NCBI GenBank assembly: GCA_026391235.1
Contig: JAPLDV010000522.1
Coordinates: forward strand, 1 to 8,501
Source of the DNA: Bacteroidia bacterium
GTDB lineage: Bacteria; Bacteroidota; Bacteroidia; Bacteroidales; UBA12481
DNA length: 8,501 nucleotides
Direction: 5' to 3'
Shown here: one piece after another, positions 1-6,901 of the stretch
Layout of the letters: every line of letters starts with the position of its first letter
How positions within the stretch are numbered: position 1 is the stretch's first letter
Notes under the pieces: generated by a model
What the model saw: the letters and a program-made list of their open reading frames with translations, nothing else
Database searches by the model: none
Told to the model about the DNA's origin: nothing
Position numbers and translations under genes: made by a program

Positions 1-1
1 A

Positions 2-157
2 GCTATTTTATCCATCGATGCCCAGATTTTTCCGCGCTTGTATGCCTTGGCGGAGGTGCTCTGGACGAACCCATCGGTGAGGGATTATGTGGAGCTGGAG
101 AGAAGGATGAACGGGAGGACGTTAAGGGGTGAGGGCGTTAAGGGAGTGAGGATTTAA
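2..157 (+). CDS. Beta-hexosaminidase (GH20), C-terminal end only
   Basis: Partial gene running in from the left edge; the last 51 codons are visible and end in TAA. The stretch FPRLYALAEVLWTNP followed by VRDYVELERRM matches the C-terminal end of the GH20 catalytic barrel, where an F/LPR-ALAEV-W segment is typical and is followed by an amphipathic helix. GH20 enzymes remove terminal beta-linked GlcNAc or GalNAc, usually in the periplasm or at the surface in Bacteroidota. The catalytic Asp-Glu pair lies outside the window. The last ~15 residues (after RRM) are not family-like: they are encoded by a GTTAAGGG-type dispersed repeat that also occurs at 3191-3208 and 7969-8015, so the natural C-terminus has probably been replaced or extended. 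Family is inferred from a short segment, hence moderate confidence. Confidence 0.66.
   Translation, partial: AILSIDAQIFPRLYALAEVLWTNPSVRDYVELERRMNGRTLRGEGVKGVRI
104..152 (+). repeat. GTTAAGGG-type dispersed repeat, copy 1 (inside GH20 end)
   Basis: Bases 104-119 are identical over 16 nt to 7969-7984 in fecR, and both continue into CGTTAAGG. Bases 129-146 are an exact 18-nt reverse complement of 3191-3208. Here the repeat is read in frame and supplies the final residues and the stop of the GH20 protein. Confidence 0.7.
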
Positions 158-206
158 CATTATGTATGACGCATAATTGCGTCCATCTGGTGAGGTTAGA
201 TAAAAA

Positions 207-240
207 AATCCGTGTAAATCCGCGTTCCCTGCGGGAATGC
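207..240 (+). repeat. AATCCGCGTTCCC dispersed repeat with hairpin
   Basis: Bases 207-229 match 7004-7026 at 20 of 23 positions, so this is a dispersed repeat. The 3' part forms a hairpin: arm 222-229, loop TGC, arm 233-240, eight pairs including one G-T. The sequence GAATTTTT follows, so the hairpin might also act as a weak terminator behind the GH20 gene. The rest of the 158-293 gap is AT-rich and shows no gene and no convincing -7 box. Confidence 0.55.
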
Positions 241-293
241 GAATTTTTGCGGTTTTTATAGCATAATCAATAACATTAAAATATTCGTATAAT

Positions 294-812
294 ATGAAAA
301 AAGTAAAATTAGCTTTGTTGCTTCTGCTCATAACAGTTGCTCAGGTAGTTGTGTCACAAACCGTTCCGGATTGGAGCAAATTCCAGCATCTCGTGGGTCA
401 TTGGGTTGGTGAGGGGAACGGTCAGCCCGGACAGGGTACCGGCGGATTTTTCTTTCAGACGGATCTGGACGGGAATATCCTGGTGCGCAAGTGCCATACC
501 GAGTTTCCCTCTACCACCGCACGCCCCGCATTCACACATGATGACCTGATGGTGATCTATCCGGATTATACCGGGGTTCCTTCGAAAGCCATTTACTGGG
601 ACAATGAAAGACACACCATTGAATACGCCGTGTCCTTTACCGAAAAAGCAGTCGTTTTCACCAGTGCCGCATCACAGCAAATGCCCCGCTTCCGGTTATC
701 CTACGAGACCATCGATGCCAGTACCGTCAATGTGAAATTCGAAATGGCGAACCCGGGGAGTCCGGACGAGTTCAAGATGTATCTCGAAGGAAAATCAAAA
801 AAGCAGAAATAG
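294..812 (+). CDS. Secreted small lipocalin-like protein, function unknown
   Basis: A 172-residue protein. Residues 1-21 are a signal peptide (KK at the N-terminus, a long Leu/Val core, likely cleavage after VSQ), so it is exported, probably to the periplasm. The mature part starts with LVGHWVGEGNGQPGQG at about residues 33-48; a G-x-W-x-G-x-G opening followed by alternating beta-strand pattern resembles lipocalin/FABP-like barrels such as the nitrobindin-type and DUF1579-type families. The fold is inference from pattern; I do not recognise a named family and no catalytic residues are evident. ATG at 294 is chosen because the signal peptide starts there. The stop is 9 nt before the SGNH gene, so the two are probably cotranscribed and the protein may serve the same glycan-related process. 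It ends in a lysine-rich tail (KSKKQK). Confidence 0.72.
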   Translation: MKKVKLALLLLLITVAQVVVSQTVPDWSKFQHLVGHWVGEGNGQPGQGTGGFFFQTDLDGNILVRKCHTEFPSTTARPAFTHDDLMVIYPDYTGVPSKAIYWDNERHTIEYAVSFTEKAVVFTSAASQQMPRFRLSYETIDASTVNVKFEMANPGSPDEFKMYLEGKSKKQK

Positions 813-821
813 TTTGTCAGC

Positions 822-2603
822 ATGAGATCAAGAATCCTGTTTGTTTCAGTTTTACTGATGTTGTGCCTGGCCGGCTTCAGCCAGGGTGCATTGAAAATGA
901 AATGGTGGAATCCGGTAGCCAGCGGGTTCCGCGTGATCGAGGGCCAGGGATGGCCCGGTGAGTTTGCCAGCCCGTATGACCGGTTGCCGTCGAGGGCTGA
1001 AAAGTCGGTACGTCCGGCGGTTTGGAACCTGTCGGGGAATTCTGCAGGGCTGATGATCCGGTTCCGGAGCAATGCCGGCCGGATCGTTGTGCGCTACCAG
1101 GTGGCGGGTGCGATGAATATGCCGCACATGCCGTCGACCGGGGTTAGCGGTATTGACCTGTACGCCAAAAATGCTGATGGCGCCTGGCTCTGGTCGAATG
1201 GCCGCTACTCTTTCGGCGACACCGTGGTTTATCAGTTTAACGGATTGGAACCCAATGACTCTTATCATCAAATGGGAAGGGAATACCGTTTGTACCTGCC
1301 GTTATACAATACTGTAAAATGGATGGAGATCGGTGTGGCCGATACCTCCCTGTTTTCTCCGCTGCCGGTGCGCCGCGAGAAACCGGTAGTGACCTATGGT
1401 ACAAGCATCATGCATGGTGCCTGCGCATCTCGTCCGGGAATGGCCTGGGCGAATATCCTGGGCCGCAAGCTCGACCGGCCGCTGATCAACCTGGGATTTT
1501 CGGGCAATGGCAGGCTGGAGCCTGAAGTGCTGAGCCTCATCACGGAAGTTGATGCAAAACTTTATGTGCTCGACTGCCTGCCGAATCTGGTAAACCCGAA
1601 GGATTTTCCGCGGGAGGAGGTTCAGCGGAGGATAGTGGCAGCTGTCAGGCAGATTCGTAAGGTCAGGCCTGATGCTCCGGTCCTCCTCGTGGATCATTCC
1701 GGCTACAGCGACGGTTCCCTGAACCCCGTCAGGCGCCAGGATTATTTGGAAACGAATGAAGCCAATCACCAGGCGTTTGCCCTGTTGAAAACCGAAGGGG
1801 TGAAAAATATTTACCTACTGACGAAAGAAGAGATCGGTTTGACCCCGGATGCAATGGTCGACGGGACGCATCCATCGGACCTGGGAATGCAGCAATATGC
1901 CAATGCTTATGAAAAGATCATCCGGATCATCCTGAACCAGCCGGTTGGCAGCTCTTCCCCGGCACAGCCCTGCACCCAGTACCGCGAGCCGGGAACCTAT
2001 GATTGGGAAGCACGGCATGAGACCCTGCTTGCGCTCAATGCAGGAAAGACGCCCCGGACGGTGTTCATCGGCAACTCGATAACACACTATTGGGGCGGCG
2101 AGCCGGCGCATCCGCTGCACCGTGGCGAGGATTCCTGGAAAAAGGTCCTTGATCCGCTGGGAACCCGCAATTTTGGCTTCGGCTGGGACCGTGTGGAGAA
2201 TGTCCTGTGGCGCGTGTATCATGATGAACTCGATGGGTACCAGGCGGAACGGGTGATCATTGATATCGGCACCAATAATCTGCATCTGAACACCGATCCG
2301 GAAATCCTCGAAGGGATGGAGCTTCTGGTCAATGCGATCCGGGTTCGTCAGCCAAAAGCTGATATCGTCGTTCTTGGCCTGTATCCCCGCCGGGATTATG
2401 AACCGCGGGTAAAAGCGCTGAATTTGAAATATGCACAGCTGACCGGCAAGTATAATGTCCGGTTTGCAGATCCGGGGGTAGCTCTTCTTATGCCAGACGG
2501 GAAGATTGATGAGACCCTGTTTACCGACGGGCTGCATCCGAATGCAGAGGGGTACCGGATGATTGCCGGGGAGCTGGCGAAGATGACAAGCGGTTCTAGA
2601 TAG
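822..2603 (+). CDS. Secreted tandem SGNH/GDSL hydrolase (GxDLY domain + two SGNH domains)
   Basis: A 593-residue exported protein with signal peptide 1-21 (core FVSVLLMLCLAGF, then SQ). Order of domains: a beta-rich N-terminal domain (~25-180) containing the literal GIDLY motif at 110-114, as in the GxDLY family (PF14607); a first SGNH hydrolase (~185-372) with GTS at 193-195 (Ser195), G225, a modified block III DCLPN at 251-255 and DGTH at 347-350; a linker; then a second SGNH domain (~395-590) with GNS at 417-419 (Ser419), FGFGWD at 451-456, GTNN at 483-486 and DGLH at 569-572. Such proteins are typically esterases removing acetyl or similar groups from carbohydrates; the substrate is not visible. 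Domain 2 keeps all four canonical blocks; domain 1 lacks the usual GxND. Starts 9 nt after the upstream gene. The G of its TAG stop is the first base of a long repeat. Confidence 0.88.
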   Translation: MRSRILFVSVLLMLCLAGFSQGALKMKWWNPVASGFRVIEGQGWPGEFASPYDRLPSRAEKSVRPAVWNLSGNSAGLMIRFRSNAGRIVVRYQVAGAMNMPHMPSTGVSGIDLYAKNADGAWLWSNGRYSFGDTVVYQFNGLEPNDSYHQMGREYRLYLPLYNTVKWMEIGVADTSLFSPLPVRREKPVVTYGTSIMHGACASRPGMAWANILGRKLDRPLINLGFSGNGRLEPEVLSLITEVDAKLYVLDCLPNLVNPKDFPREEVQRRIVAAVRQIRKVRPDAPVLLVDHSGYSDGSLNPVRRQDYLETNEANHQAFALLKTEGVKNIYLLTKEEIGLTPDAMVDGTHPSDLGMQQYANAYEKIIRIILNQPVGSSSPAQPCTQYREPGTYDWEARHETLLALNAGKTPRTVFIGNSITHYWGGEPAHPLHRGEDSWKKVLDPLGTRNFGFGWDRVENVLWRVYHDELDGYQAERVIIDIGTNNLHLNTDPEILEGMELLVNAIRVRQPKADIVVLGLYPRRDYEPRVKALNLKYAQLTGKYNVRFADPGVALLMPDGKIDETLFTDGLHPNAEGYRMIAGELAKMTSGSR

Positions 2604-2697
2604 GGAGAGCGGTCCCCGCCTTCGCGGGGATGACAGGTGCAACTGCCAGCATTAGTAGGTAGGAGAGCGGTCCCCGCATTCGCGGCAATGACAGGTG
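2603..2697 (+). repeat. Left composite REP-like repeat (two 37-nt units)
   Basis: Unit A is 2603-2639 and unit B is 2661-2697, separated by a 21-nt spacer (2640-2660), so the period is 58 nt. Each unit reads GAGAGCGG, then a hairpin, then ATGACAGGTG. In unit A the hairpin is perfect: TCCCCGC, loop CTTC, GCGGGGA. In unit B the right arm has two changes (GCGGCAA), so it is degraded. The first base is the last base of the SGNH stop codon. Confidence 0.85.
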
Positions 2698-2769
2698 CTT
2701 TTTGTAATAAAAGTGAGAGAATTGTTCCATTTGTGGTGCGCAGTTGCATCTATTATCAAAAAAGCTAAA

Positions 2770-3060
2770 ATGAAAGACTACTTATTCTATGTTTACATCA
2801 TGGCCACAGGTAATAACCACGTGTTATATATCGGTGTTACAAACAACATGAAGAGAAGGGCCATCGAGCACAAACACCACTTGATTCCTGGATTTTCTGC
2901 AAATTACAATGTTGACAAGCTGGTGTATTTCGAGTCATTTGGTTATATCAATGATGCCATTCACCGGGAAAAGCGCTTGAAAAAATGGAACCGGGAATGG
3001 AAAGAAAACCTTATTAGATCAAAGAATCCCGATTGGCAGGATCTCGCGCTTACCCTCTAA
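2770..3060 (+). CDS. Single-domain GIY-YIG endonuclease-family protein
   Basis: A 96-residue protein consisting of one GIY-YIG nuclease domain, the size usual for the stand-alone UPF0213/YhbQ-like group (often mislabelled UvrC-like). Visible family residues: YVYI at 7-10 in the GIY position, LYIG at 19-22 in the YIG position, Arg29/Arg30, His34, the metal-binding Glu67 in IHREKRLKKW, and Asn86 near the end. All expected catalytic positions seem present, so it is probably an active DNA nuclease; its target is unknown. I chose ATG at 2770, preceded by an A-rich leader typical of Bacteroidota. An earlier in-frame ATG at 2695 lies inside the left repeat and would add 25 non-conserved residues. 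The gene sits alone between inverted REP-like repeats, suggesting a link between nuclease and repeats similar to RAYT/REP pairs (inference). Confidence 0.88.
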   Translation: MKDYLFYVYIMATGNNHVLYIGVTNNMKRRAIEHKHHLIPGFSANYNVDKLVYFESFGYINDAIHREKRLKKWNREWKENLIRSKNPDWQDLALTL

Positions 3061-3085
3061 CTCTTTCCACCAATACTGCCAGAAG

Positions 3086-3180
3086 CACCTGTCATCCCCG
3101 TGAAGGCGGGGACCGCTCTCCTACCCACTAATGCTGGCAGTTACACCTGTCATCCCCGCGAATGCGGGGACCGCTTCCCT
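3086..3180 (-). repeat. Right composite REP-like repeat, inverted copy
   Basis: Two 37-nt units (3086-3122 and 3144-3180) with a 21-nt spacer (3123-3143), the reverse complement of the left composite. The spacer is conserved as well (19 of 21 positions), so the 95-nt dimer, not the single palindrome, is the repeated module. The distal unit keeps a perfect hairpin (TCCCCGC / GCGGGGA around GAAT); the proximal one has a T in place of the last C of its left arm. Confidence 0.85.
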
Positions 3181-3190
3181 TACCACCGCT

Positions 3191-3217
3191 CTCCCTTAAC
3201 GCCCTCACGTCCTCACC
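3191..3217 (-). repeat. GTTAAGGG-type dispersed repeat, copy 2 (intergenic)
   Basis: Bases 3191-3208 are the exact reverse complement of 129-146 (18 nt), continuing with a GTGAGGACGTGAGG-like stretch. It sits directly after the right composite repeat and just upstream of the GH31 promoter, where the -33 element would be expected. Confidence 0.65.
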
Positions 3218-3229
3218 ACCTTTTTTCGG

Positions 3230-3237
3230 TATATTTG
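3230..3237 (+). promoter_or_regulatory. Bacteroidota -7 box for the GH31 gene
   Basis: TATATTTG fits the TAnnTTTG consensus of the primary sigma factor in Bacteroidota and lies 22 nt before the ATG at 3259, giving a short leader. No TTTG is seen at the -33 position, which falls within the GTTAAGGG-type repeat. Confidence 0.5.
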
Positions 3238-3258
3238 CCCCATCGTAACTCAAACACA

Positions 3259-6200
3259 ATGAAAAAGATTACCCTCTTGATGGCTGGAATGGCCCTGTTT
3301 ATTGGTTTACTGGCCCAGAAACCCATCGAAAAAACATTCTGGAAAGAGGATTTTGCCGGCGGGAAAATTCCGGCCGGCTGGCAGGTGATCACACTGAATG
3401 ACAGTGCCCCCAGGTGGTTCGTCACCGATCAGCCGTTTCCGGGCTCGCCTGGAAGAACCTCCCAGGCACCCCCGATTGCATCCGGGAGCAGGGGATACCA
3501 TCTGCAGGTGGCACCGGGGATTAAAGTGGATAAGAATGCCCGCGCCTGGAAAAAGATCAATATATGGCCAGATGCCTATGTCCAAACCGCATCGATCGAC
3601 TGCTCCAAACACCGCTCGGTGGTGCTGAAGTTCCAGCAGAATTTCTTCTGGAACCGCAGAGATGCCGACAGAGGTGCCGGTCTTTATGTTGGCGTCAGTA
3701 CCAACGCAAAGGAGTGGACCTATTTAAGCGTAAAAAACAACATCGGCTCGGGCGAGGATTGCCCGAACCCGATGGATATGGAACTCAATATCACCCGTTT
3801 GGCTGCCGGTCAGAAAACCGTGTGGCTGAAATTTTTCTGGAAAGGATACTACCAGTGGTACTGGATGATCGACGATATCAGCCTTTCGGAAGCTTTCGAT
3901 GCGGATGTGCTGGCGTACCGCCTGATCAGTCATCCCGAAACCGGGAACCAGTTTAATGCATCGGAAGATATTAAATTCCAGATCATTAACCTGGGATCCA
4001 ACGATATCTTAAAGGATTTCGACTGCTATCTGAAGATCGATAACCGGCAGACTCTCAAGGCAACCGTCAGGGCCGATCCTAAAAATCCGTTCAAAATTAT
4101 CGATACCCTGCCGGTAGCTTTTCCGGGTATTAACCTGACTGATTACGGGATTCATAAAATCAGATTCTACAGTTCCCTTCCGGGCGATCAGCGGCAATCG
4201 AACGATACGATTTCAACTGTTTTGTATTCAGGTGCTTACTCGCTTGGCGAGGTCACGGCTTATTCACCGGTTCCGGGAGGCTGCGAGTTTGAATGCGGCA
4301 ATGCCCGCCTGAAGCTGCAGTTTGTGCGCAAGGATATCTTCCGGCTATGGATGGCTTATGACGGCGACTATACCGATCCGGCAGGGAACGATATCGTGAT
4401 CAATAAACCTGATAAACAAGTGGAAGTAATTACAGCCGATAAAGGTACCTATTACCTGTTCACCACCGCAGATGTAGCGCTGCGGGCTTACAAAAAGCCG
4501 CTGAGATTTGCCCTGTACAAAACCGATAATGCAACCCTGATCTGGGAGGAGGCCATTGGTATGACTTATGGCAGGCAGACCGTTCAATACCTGAAACGCC
4601 AGCTCAATGAATATTTCTACGGTGGAGGAATGCAGAACGGCCGTTTCTCGCATCGCGATAAAACCATTAAACTCACCATCGACTATAACTGGGAAGATGG
4701 CGGCGGTCCGAATCCGGCACCATTCTTCATGAGCACAGCCGGTTACGGAGCTCTCAGAAACACTTATGCTTCAGGGGCTTATTCCTTCCGTGATACTGTA
4801 AAACTGATCCACAACGAAGCCCGGTTCGACTGTTACTTTTTTACCGGAAACGGATTGAAAGATATCCTGGGAGATTACACCGATATCACCGGCAAACCCT
4901 TCCTGATGCCTCGCTGGGCGCTCAGCATGGGCGATGCCAACTGCTATAACCGGGGTGCTAAGGCCGATATCAAAACAACCGGCAGCAAAGGGACCGGTTT
5001 CGGCGGGACCACTCCTGATGTCATCAATATCATTGCAGATGAATATATTAAGCACGATATGCCCCGTGGCTGGATTCTGCCTAACGACGGTTACGGCTGC
5101 GGATACACCAAACTGGATTCGGTCGTTAAGGAGCTCTATAAACGCGGTTTCTACACCGGGCTATGGACCGAAAACGGAGTAGAAAAGATTGCCAAAGAGG
5201 TTGGCGAGCTGGGAACCCGGTTGTGCAAGCTGGATGTTGCCTGGGTGGGCGATGGATACAAGTTTGCCATCGACGGCGTGAAAGCGGCTTACGAGGGCAT
5301 CGAAAATGCCAGTGATGGCCGCGGATTTGTCTGGTCGGTTTGCGGATGGGCCGGAACACATCGCCATTCGGTGGTCTGGACCGGCGATCAGAGTGGCAGC
5401 TGGAACTACATCCGGTGGCATATCCCGACCCTCATCGGGAGCGGACTATCCGCACAGAACAGTGCCACGGGCGATGTCGACGGGATCTTCGGCGGTAGCG
5501 ACTCCACCTATACCCGCGACCTGCAATGGAAATGCTTTACCCCGGTGCTCATGGGTATGTCGGGCTGGGCCTCCAACAACAAAAACGGTATCAGGGACAA
5601 GCAGCCATGGCTCTTCGTCGAACCTTTCACCAGCATCACCCGGAAATATCTGCAGCTCAAGCAGCGGATGACCCCGTATATGTACACCCTCTGCGCCGAA
5701 TCGAACCAAACCGGTGTGCCGGCCGTTCGCGGTCTTGTACTGGAATACCCGAACGACCCGGTGGCACTCGGATCATTAACCCAGTATGAATACCTACTGG
5801 GCCGCGACCTGCTTGTTGCACCGGTTTACAAATCCGAGGCCAAACGCGACAGCATCTATTTCCCGGCAGGGAACTGGATCGATTACTGGGACGGAACTGT
5901 TTATCAGGGAAATAAGTGGATCAGCAATTATCCTGCGCCGTTGGAAAAACTCCCCCTGTTTGTCCGAGCCGGTGCCATCATCCCGATGTATCAAAAGATG
6001 TATTATGACTGGGAACGTCCGACCGACACACTGACCCTCGATATTTATCCCAGCGGCAAATCTGATTATGAAATGTATGAAGATGACGGCCTCACCCGCG
6101 AGCATCGCCAGGGCGTATTTGCCACAACAAAATTTGAAGTCCGCGACAACCGGTCCGCAGGCAAGCCGATGGAAATCCTGATTAATGCTGCCAGAGGTGA

Positions 6201-6435
6201 CTTTAAAGGTCGCATGAAGCAAAGGGTTTACCTTATGGAGATTCATACTTCCAAGCCACCCAGGGATGTTAAGGCACAAGGCTCAAGGCTCAAGGCTCAA
6301 AAAGAAGGAGCAAGGCGCAAGGCTCAGGGCGCAAGTGGGGGATGGAGCTTTGACCCGAACGACAGGGGTGGAATTTTAAAGATCTGGACGGGGATGGTGG
6401 TTACCGATGCGCTGACGACGATTACGGTGCTGTAA
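3259..6435 (+). CDS. Secreted GH31 glycosidase, alpha-N-acetylgalactosaminidase-like
   Basis: A 1058-residue exported enzyme. Residues 1-20 are a signal peptide ending in LLAQ. Residues ~25-215 look like a jelly-roll/MAM-type adhesin domain (FWKEDFAGGKIPAGWQ to WYWMIDDISLS), ~216-330 like an Ig-type domain, ~335-545 the GH31 N-terminal sandwich, ~546-815 the catalytic barrel, and the rest C-terminal beta domains. Probable nucleophile is Asp659 in CKLDVAW and the acid/base Asp710 in WTGDQSGSW. A KLDVAW nucleophile segment instead of the alpha-glucosidase WxDMNE type is, as I recall, seen in GH31 alpha-GalNAcases, so GalNAc is my best guess for substrate; the family call is much firmer than the specificity. 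ATG at 3259 is chosen for the signal peptide and the -7 box; the frame stays open back to 3100 through repeats. Residues ~1005-1027 are encoded by a heptamer repeat. The GH20 gene upstream fits an amino-sugar glycan. Confidence 0.85.
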   Translation: MKKITLLMAGMALFIGLLAQKPIEKTFWKEDFAGGKIPAGWQVITLNDSAPRWFVTDQPFPGSPGRTSQAPPIASGSRGYHLQVAPGIKVDKNARAWKKINIWPDAYVQTASIDCSKHRSVVLKFQQNFFWNRRDADRGAGLYVGVSTNAKEWTYLSVKNNIGSGEDCPNPMDMELNITRLAAGQKTVWLKFFWKGYYQWYWMIDDISLSEAFDADVLAYRLISHPETGNQFNASEDIKFQIINLGSNDILKDFDCYLKIDNRQTLKATVRADPKNPFKIIDTLPVAFPGINLTDYGIHKIRFYSSLPGDQRQSNDTISTVLYSGAYSLGEVTAYSPVPGGCEFECGNARLKLQFVRKDIFRLWMAYDGDYTDPAGNDIVINKPDKQVEVITADKGTYYLFTTADVALRAYKKPLRFALYKTDNATLIWEEAIGMTYGRQTVQYLKRQLNEYFYGGGMQNGRFSHRDKTIKLTIDYNWEDGGGPNPAPFFMSTAGYGALRNTYASGAYSFRDTVKLIHNEARFDCYFFTGNGLKDILGDYTDITGKPFLMPRWALSMGDANCYNRGAKADIKTTGSKGTGFGGTTPDVINIIADEYIKHDMPRGWILPNDGYGCGYTKLDSVVKELYKRGFYTGLWTENGVEKIAKEVGELGTRLCKLDVAWVGDGYKFAIDGVKAAYEGIENASDGRGFVWSVCGWAGTHRHSVVWTGDQSGSWNYIRWHIPTLIGSGLSAQNSATGDVDGIFGGSDSTYTRDLQWKCFTPVLMGMSGWASNNKNGIRDKQPWLFVEPFTSITRKYLQLKQRMTPYMYTLCAESNQTGVPAVRGLVLEYPNDPVALGSLTQYEYLLGRDLLVAPVYKSEAKRDSIYFPAGNWIDYWDGTVYQGNKWISNYPAPLEKLPLFVRAGAIIPMYQKMYYDWERPTDTLTLDIYPSGKSDYEMYEDDGLTREHRQGVFATTKFEVRDNRSAGKPMEILINAARGDFKGRMKQRVYLMEIHTSKPPRDVKAQGSRLKAQKEGARRKAQGASGGWSFDPNDRGGILKIWTGMVVTDALTTITVL
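6271..6337 (+). repeat. In-frame heptamer repeat (GCTCAAG) in the GH31 C-terminus
   Basis: Low-complexity sequence built on the heptamer GCTCAAG, three near-perfect tandem copies at about 6274-6300, then diverged copies such as GCGCAAG. It adds about 23 residues rich in K, A, Q, G and R (KAQGSRLKAQ...). Because 7 is not a multiple of 3, three copies make one 7-residue protein repeat. The sequence resumes as GWSFDPNDRGG, which looks like normal GH31 C-terminal sequence. Confidence 0.7.
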
Positions 6436-6600
6436 TGAAAATTTGTATCCATCAGGAGATAATTAGTTTTTAGTTTGGTCCCAATAATTGGAATTATATT
6501 GATTTATAGCGGATTGATGCCATCCCGGAAAAAGCCGGAACCCCAATCTGAAGGCCGCCCCTCTGAATACCTGAACCTCCTAATATTCGTAGCAATGTAG

Positions 6601-6622
6601 TGGAGGGCCTTAGCGCCCTCCA
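6601..6622. repeat. Palindromic repeat, intact (loop CTTAGC)
   Basis: Perfect 8-bp stem TGGAGGGC / GCCCTCCA around the 6-nt loop CTTAGC. It shares its loop and inner stem with the split copy at 6651-6861, and in reverse complement with 6948-6983. Confidence 0.8.
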
Positions 6623-6650
6623 TTCTATATTAAATCGGCAGCGTTCCGTA

Positions 6651-6861
6651 CGGGAGGGCCTTAGCGCATAGCCGTCAACCTAAGAACTTAACCTATTGAC
6701 TGGCAAGGCATAAGAGCAATGATCTGCATTCAGAACGATATTGGCTTTCTGAAGGAGAAGTTTAAAGTTAGAGATTCGAAGACATCAGAATAGATAATAA
6801 AAACATGATTATCAATAAATTAATCCTTAGGTTGACGGCTATGGGCCTTAGCGCCCTCCCG
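6651..6861. repeat. Palindromic repeat split by a MITE
   Basis: Joining 6651-6666 to 6854-6861 recreates a perfect palindrome with a 9-bp stem CGGGAGGGC / GCCCTCCCG and loop CTTAGC, closely like the intact copy at 6601-6622. The intervening DNA is the 177-bp element at 6667-6843 plus one copy of the duplicated 10-mer GGCCTTAGCG. Confidence 0.8.
6667..6843. mobile_element. 177-bp MITE with 18-bp terminal inverted repeats, IS231/IS4-like ends
   Basis: The ends are perfect inverted repeats of 18 bp: CATAGCCGTCAACCTAAG (6667-6684) and its reverse complement (6826-6843). Directly outside are 10-bp direct repeats GGCCTTAGCG (6657-6666 and 6844-6853), a target duplication. From memory, IS231-group elements of the IS4 family have ends like CATGCCCATCAACTTAAG, duplicate 10-12 bp and favour GGG-N5-CCC targets, which is similar to this GGG...CCC target. 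The interior is too short for a transposase; the only ATG frame of note (6719-6793, 24 residues) has no recognisable similarity. It would need a transposase acting in trans. Confidence 0.82.
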
Positions 6862-6901
6862 ATTCAGCGCCCTCCCCGCATATCCGGAACGACCAGCAGA
6901 A

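Larger units (their letters stand above)
2603..3180. mobile_element. Putative GIY-YIG cassette bounded by 95-bp inverted composite repeats
   Basis: The GIY-YIG gene lies between two 95-bp sequences (2603-2697 and 3086-3180) that are inverted copies of each other, about 85 of 95 positions matching by hand alignment. Each is 37-nt palindromic unit, 21-nt spacer, 37-nt unit. Both point with GAGAGCGG outward and CAGGTG inward. The interior (2698-3085) looks more AT-rich than the genes on either side. The arrangement resembles REP elements around a RAYT transposase, but with a different nuclease. No target duplication is evident outside the ends, and mobility is inference. Confidence 0.5.

Noticed and set aside
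1815..2642. Long minus-strand open frame opposite the SGNH gene
   Set aside because: No recognisable domain; it lies opposite a well-supported GC-rich coding region and starts in repeat DNA.
2603..2697. CRISPR-like pattern: 37-nt repeat, 21-nt spacer, 37-nt repeat
   Set aside because: Only two units on each side, the spacer is itself conserved in the inverted copy, and no cas genes are present. It fits a REP-like dimer.
2695..2769. Longer start for the GIY-YIG gene at 2695
   Set aside because: It begins inside the left repeat and adds 25 residues outside the conserved domain, which starts right after the ATG at 2770.
3100..3258. Upstream extension of the GH31 reading frame
   Set aside because: The added 53 residues are translated repeat sequence; a signal peptide starts at ATG 3259 with a -7 box just before it.
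6719..6793. 24-residue frame inside the MITE
   Set aside because: Too short, no leader signal and no similarity I can recognise; at most a relic of a deleted transposase.
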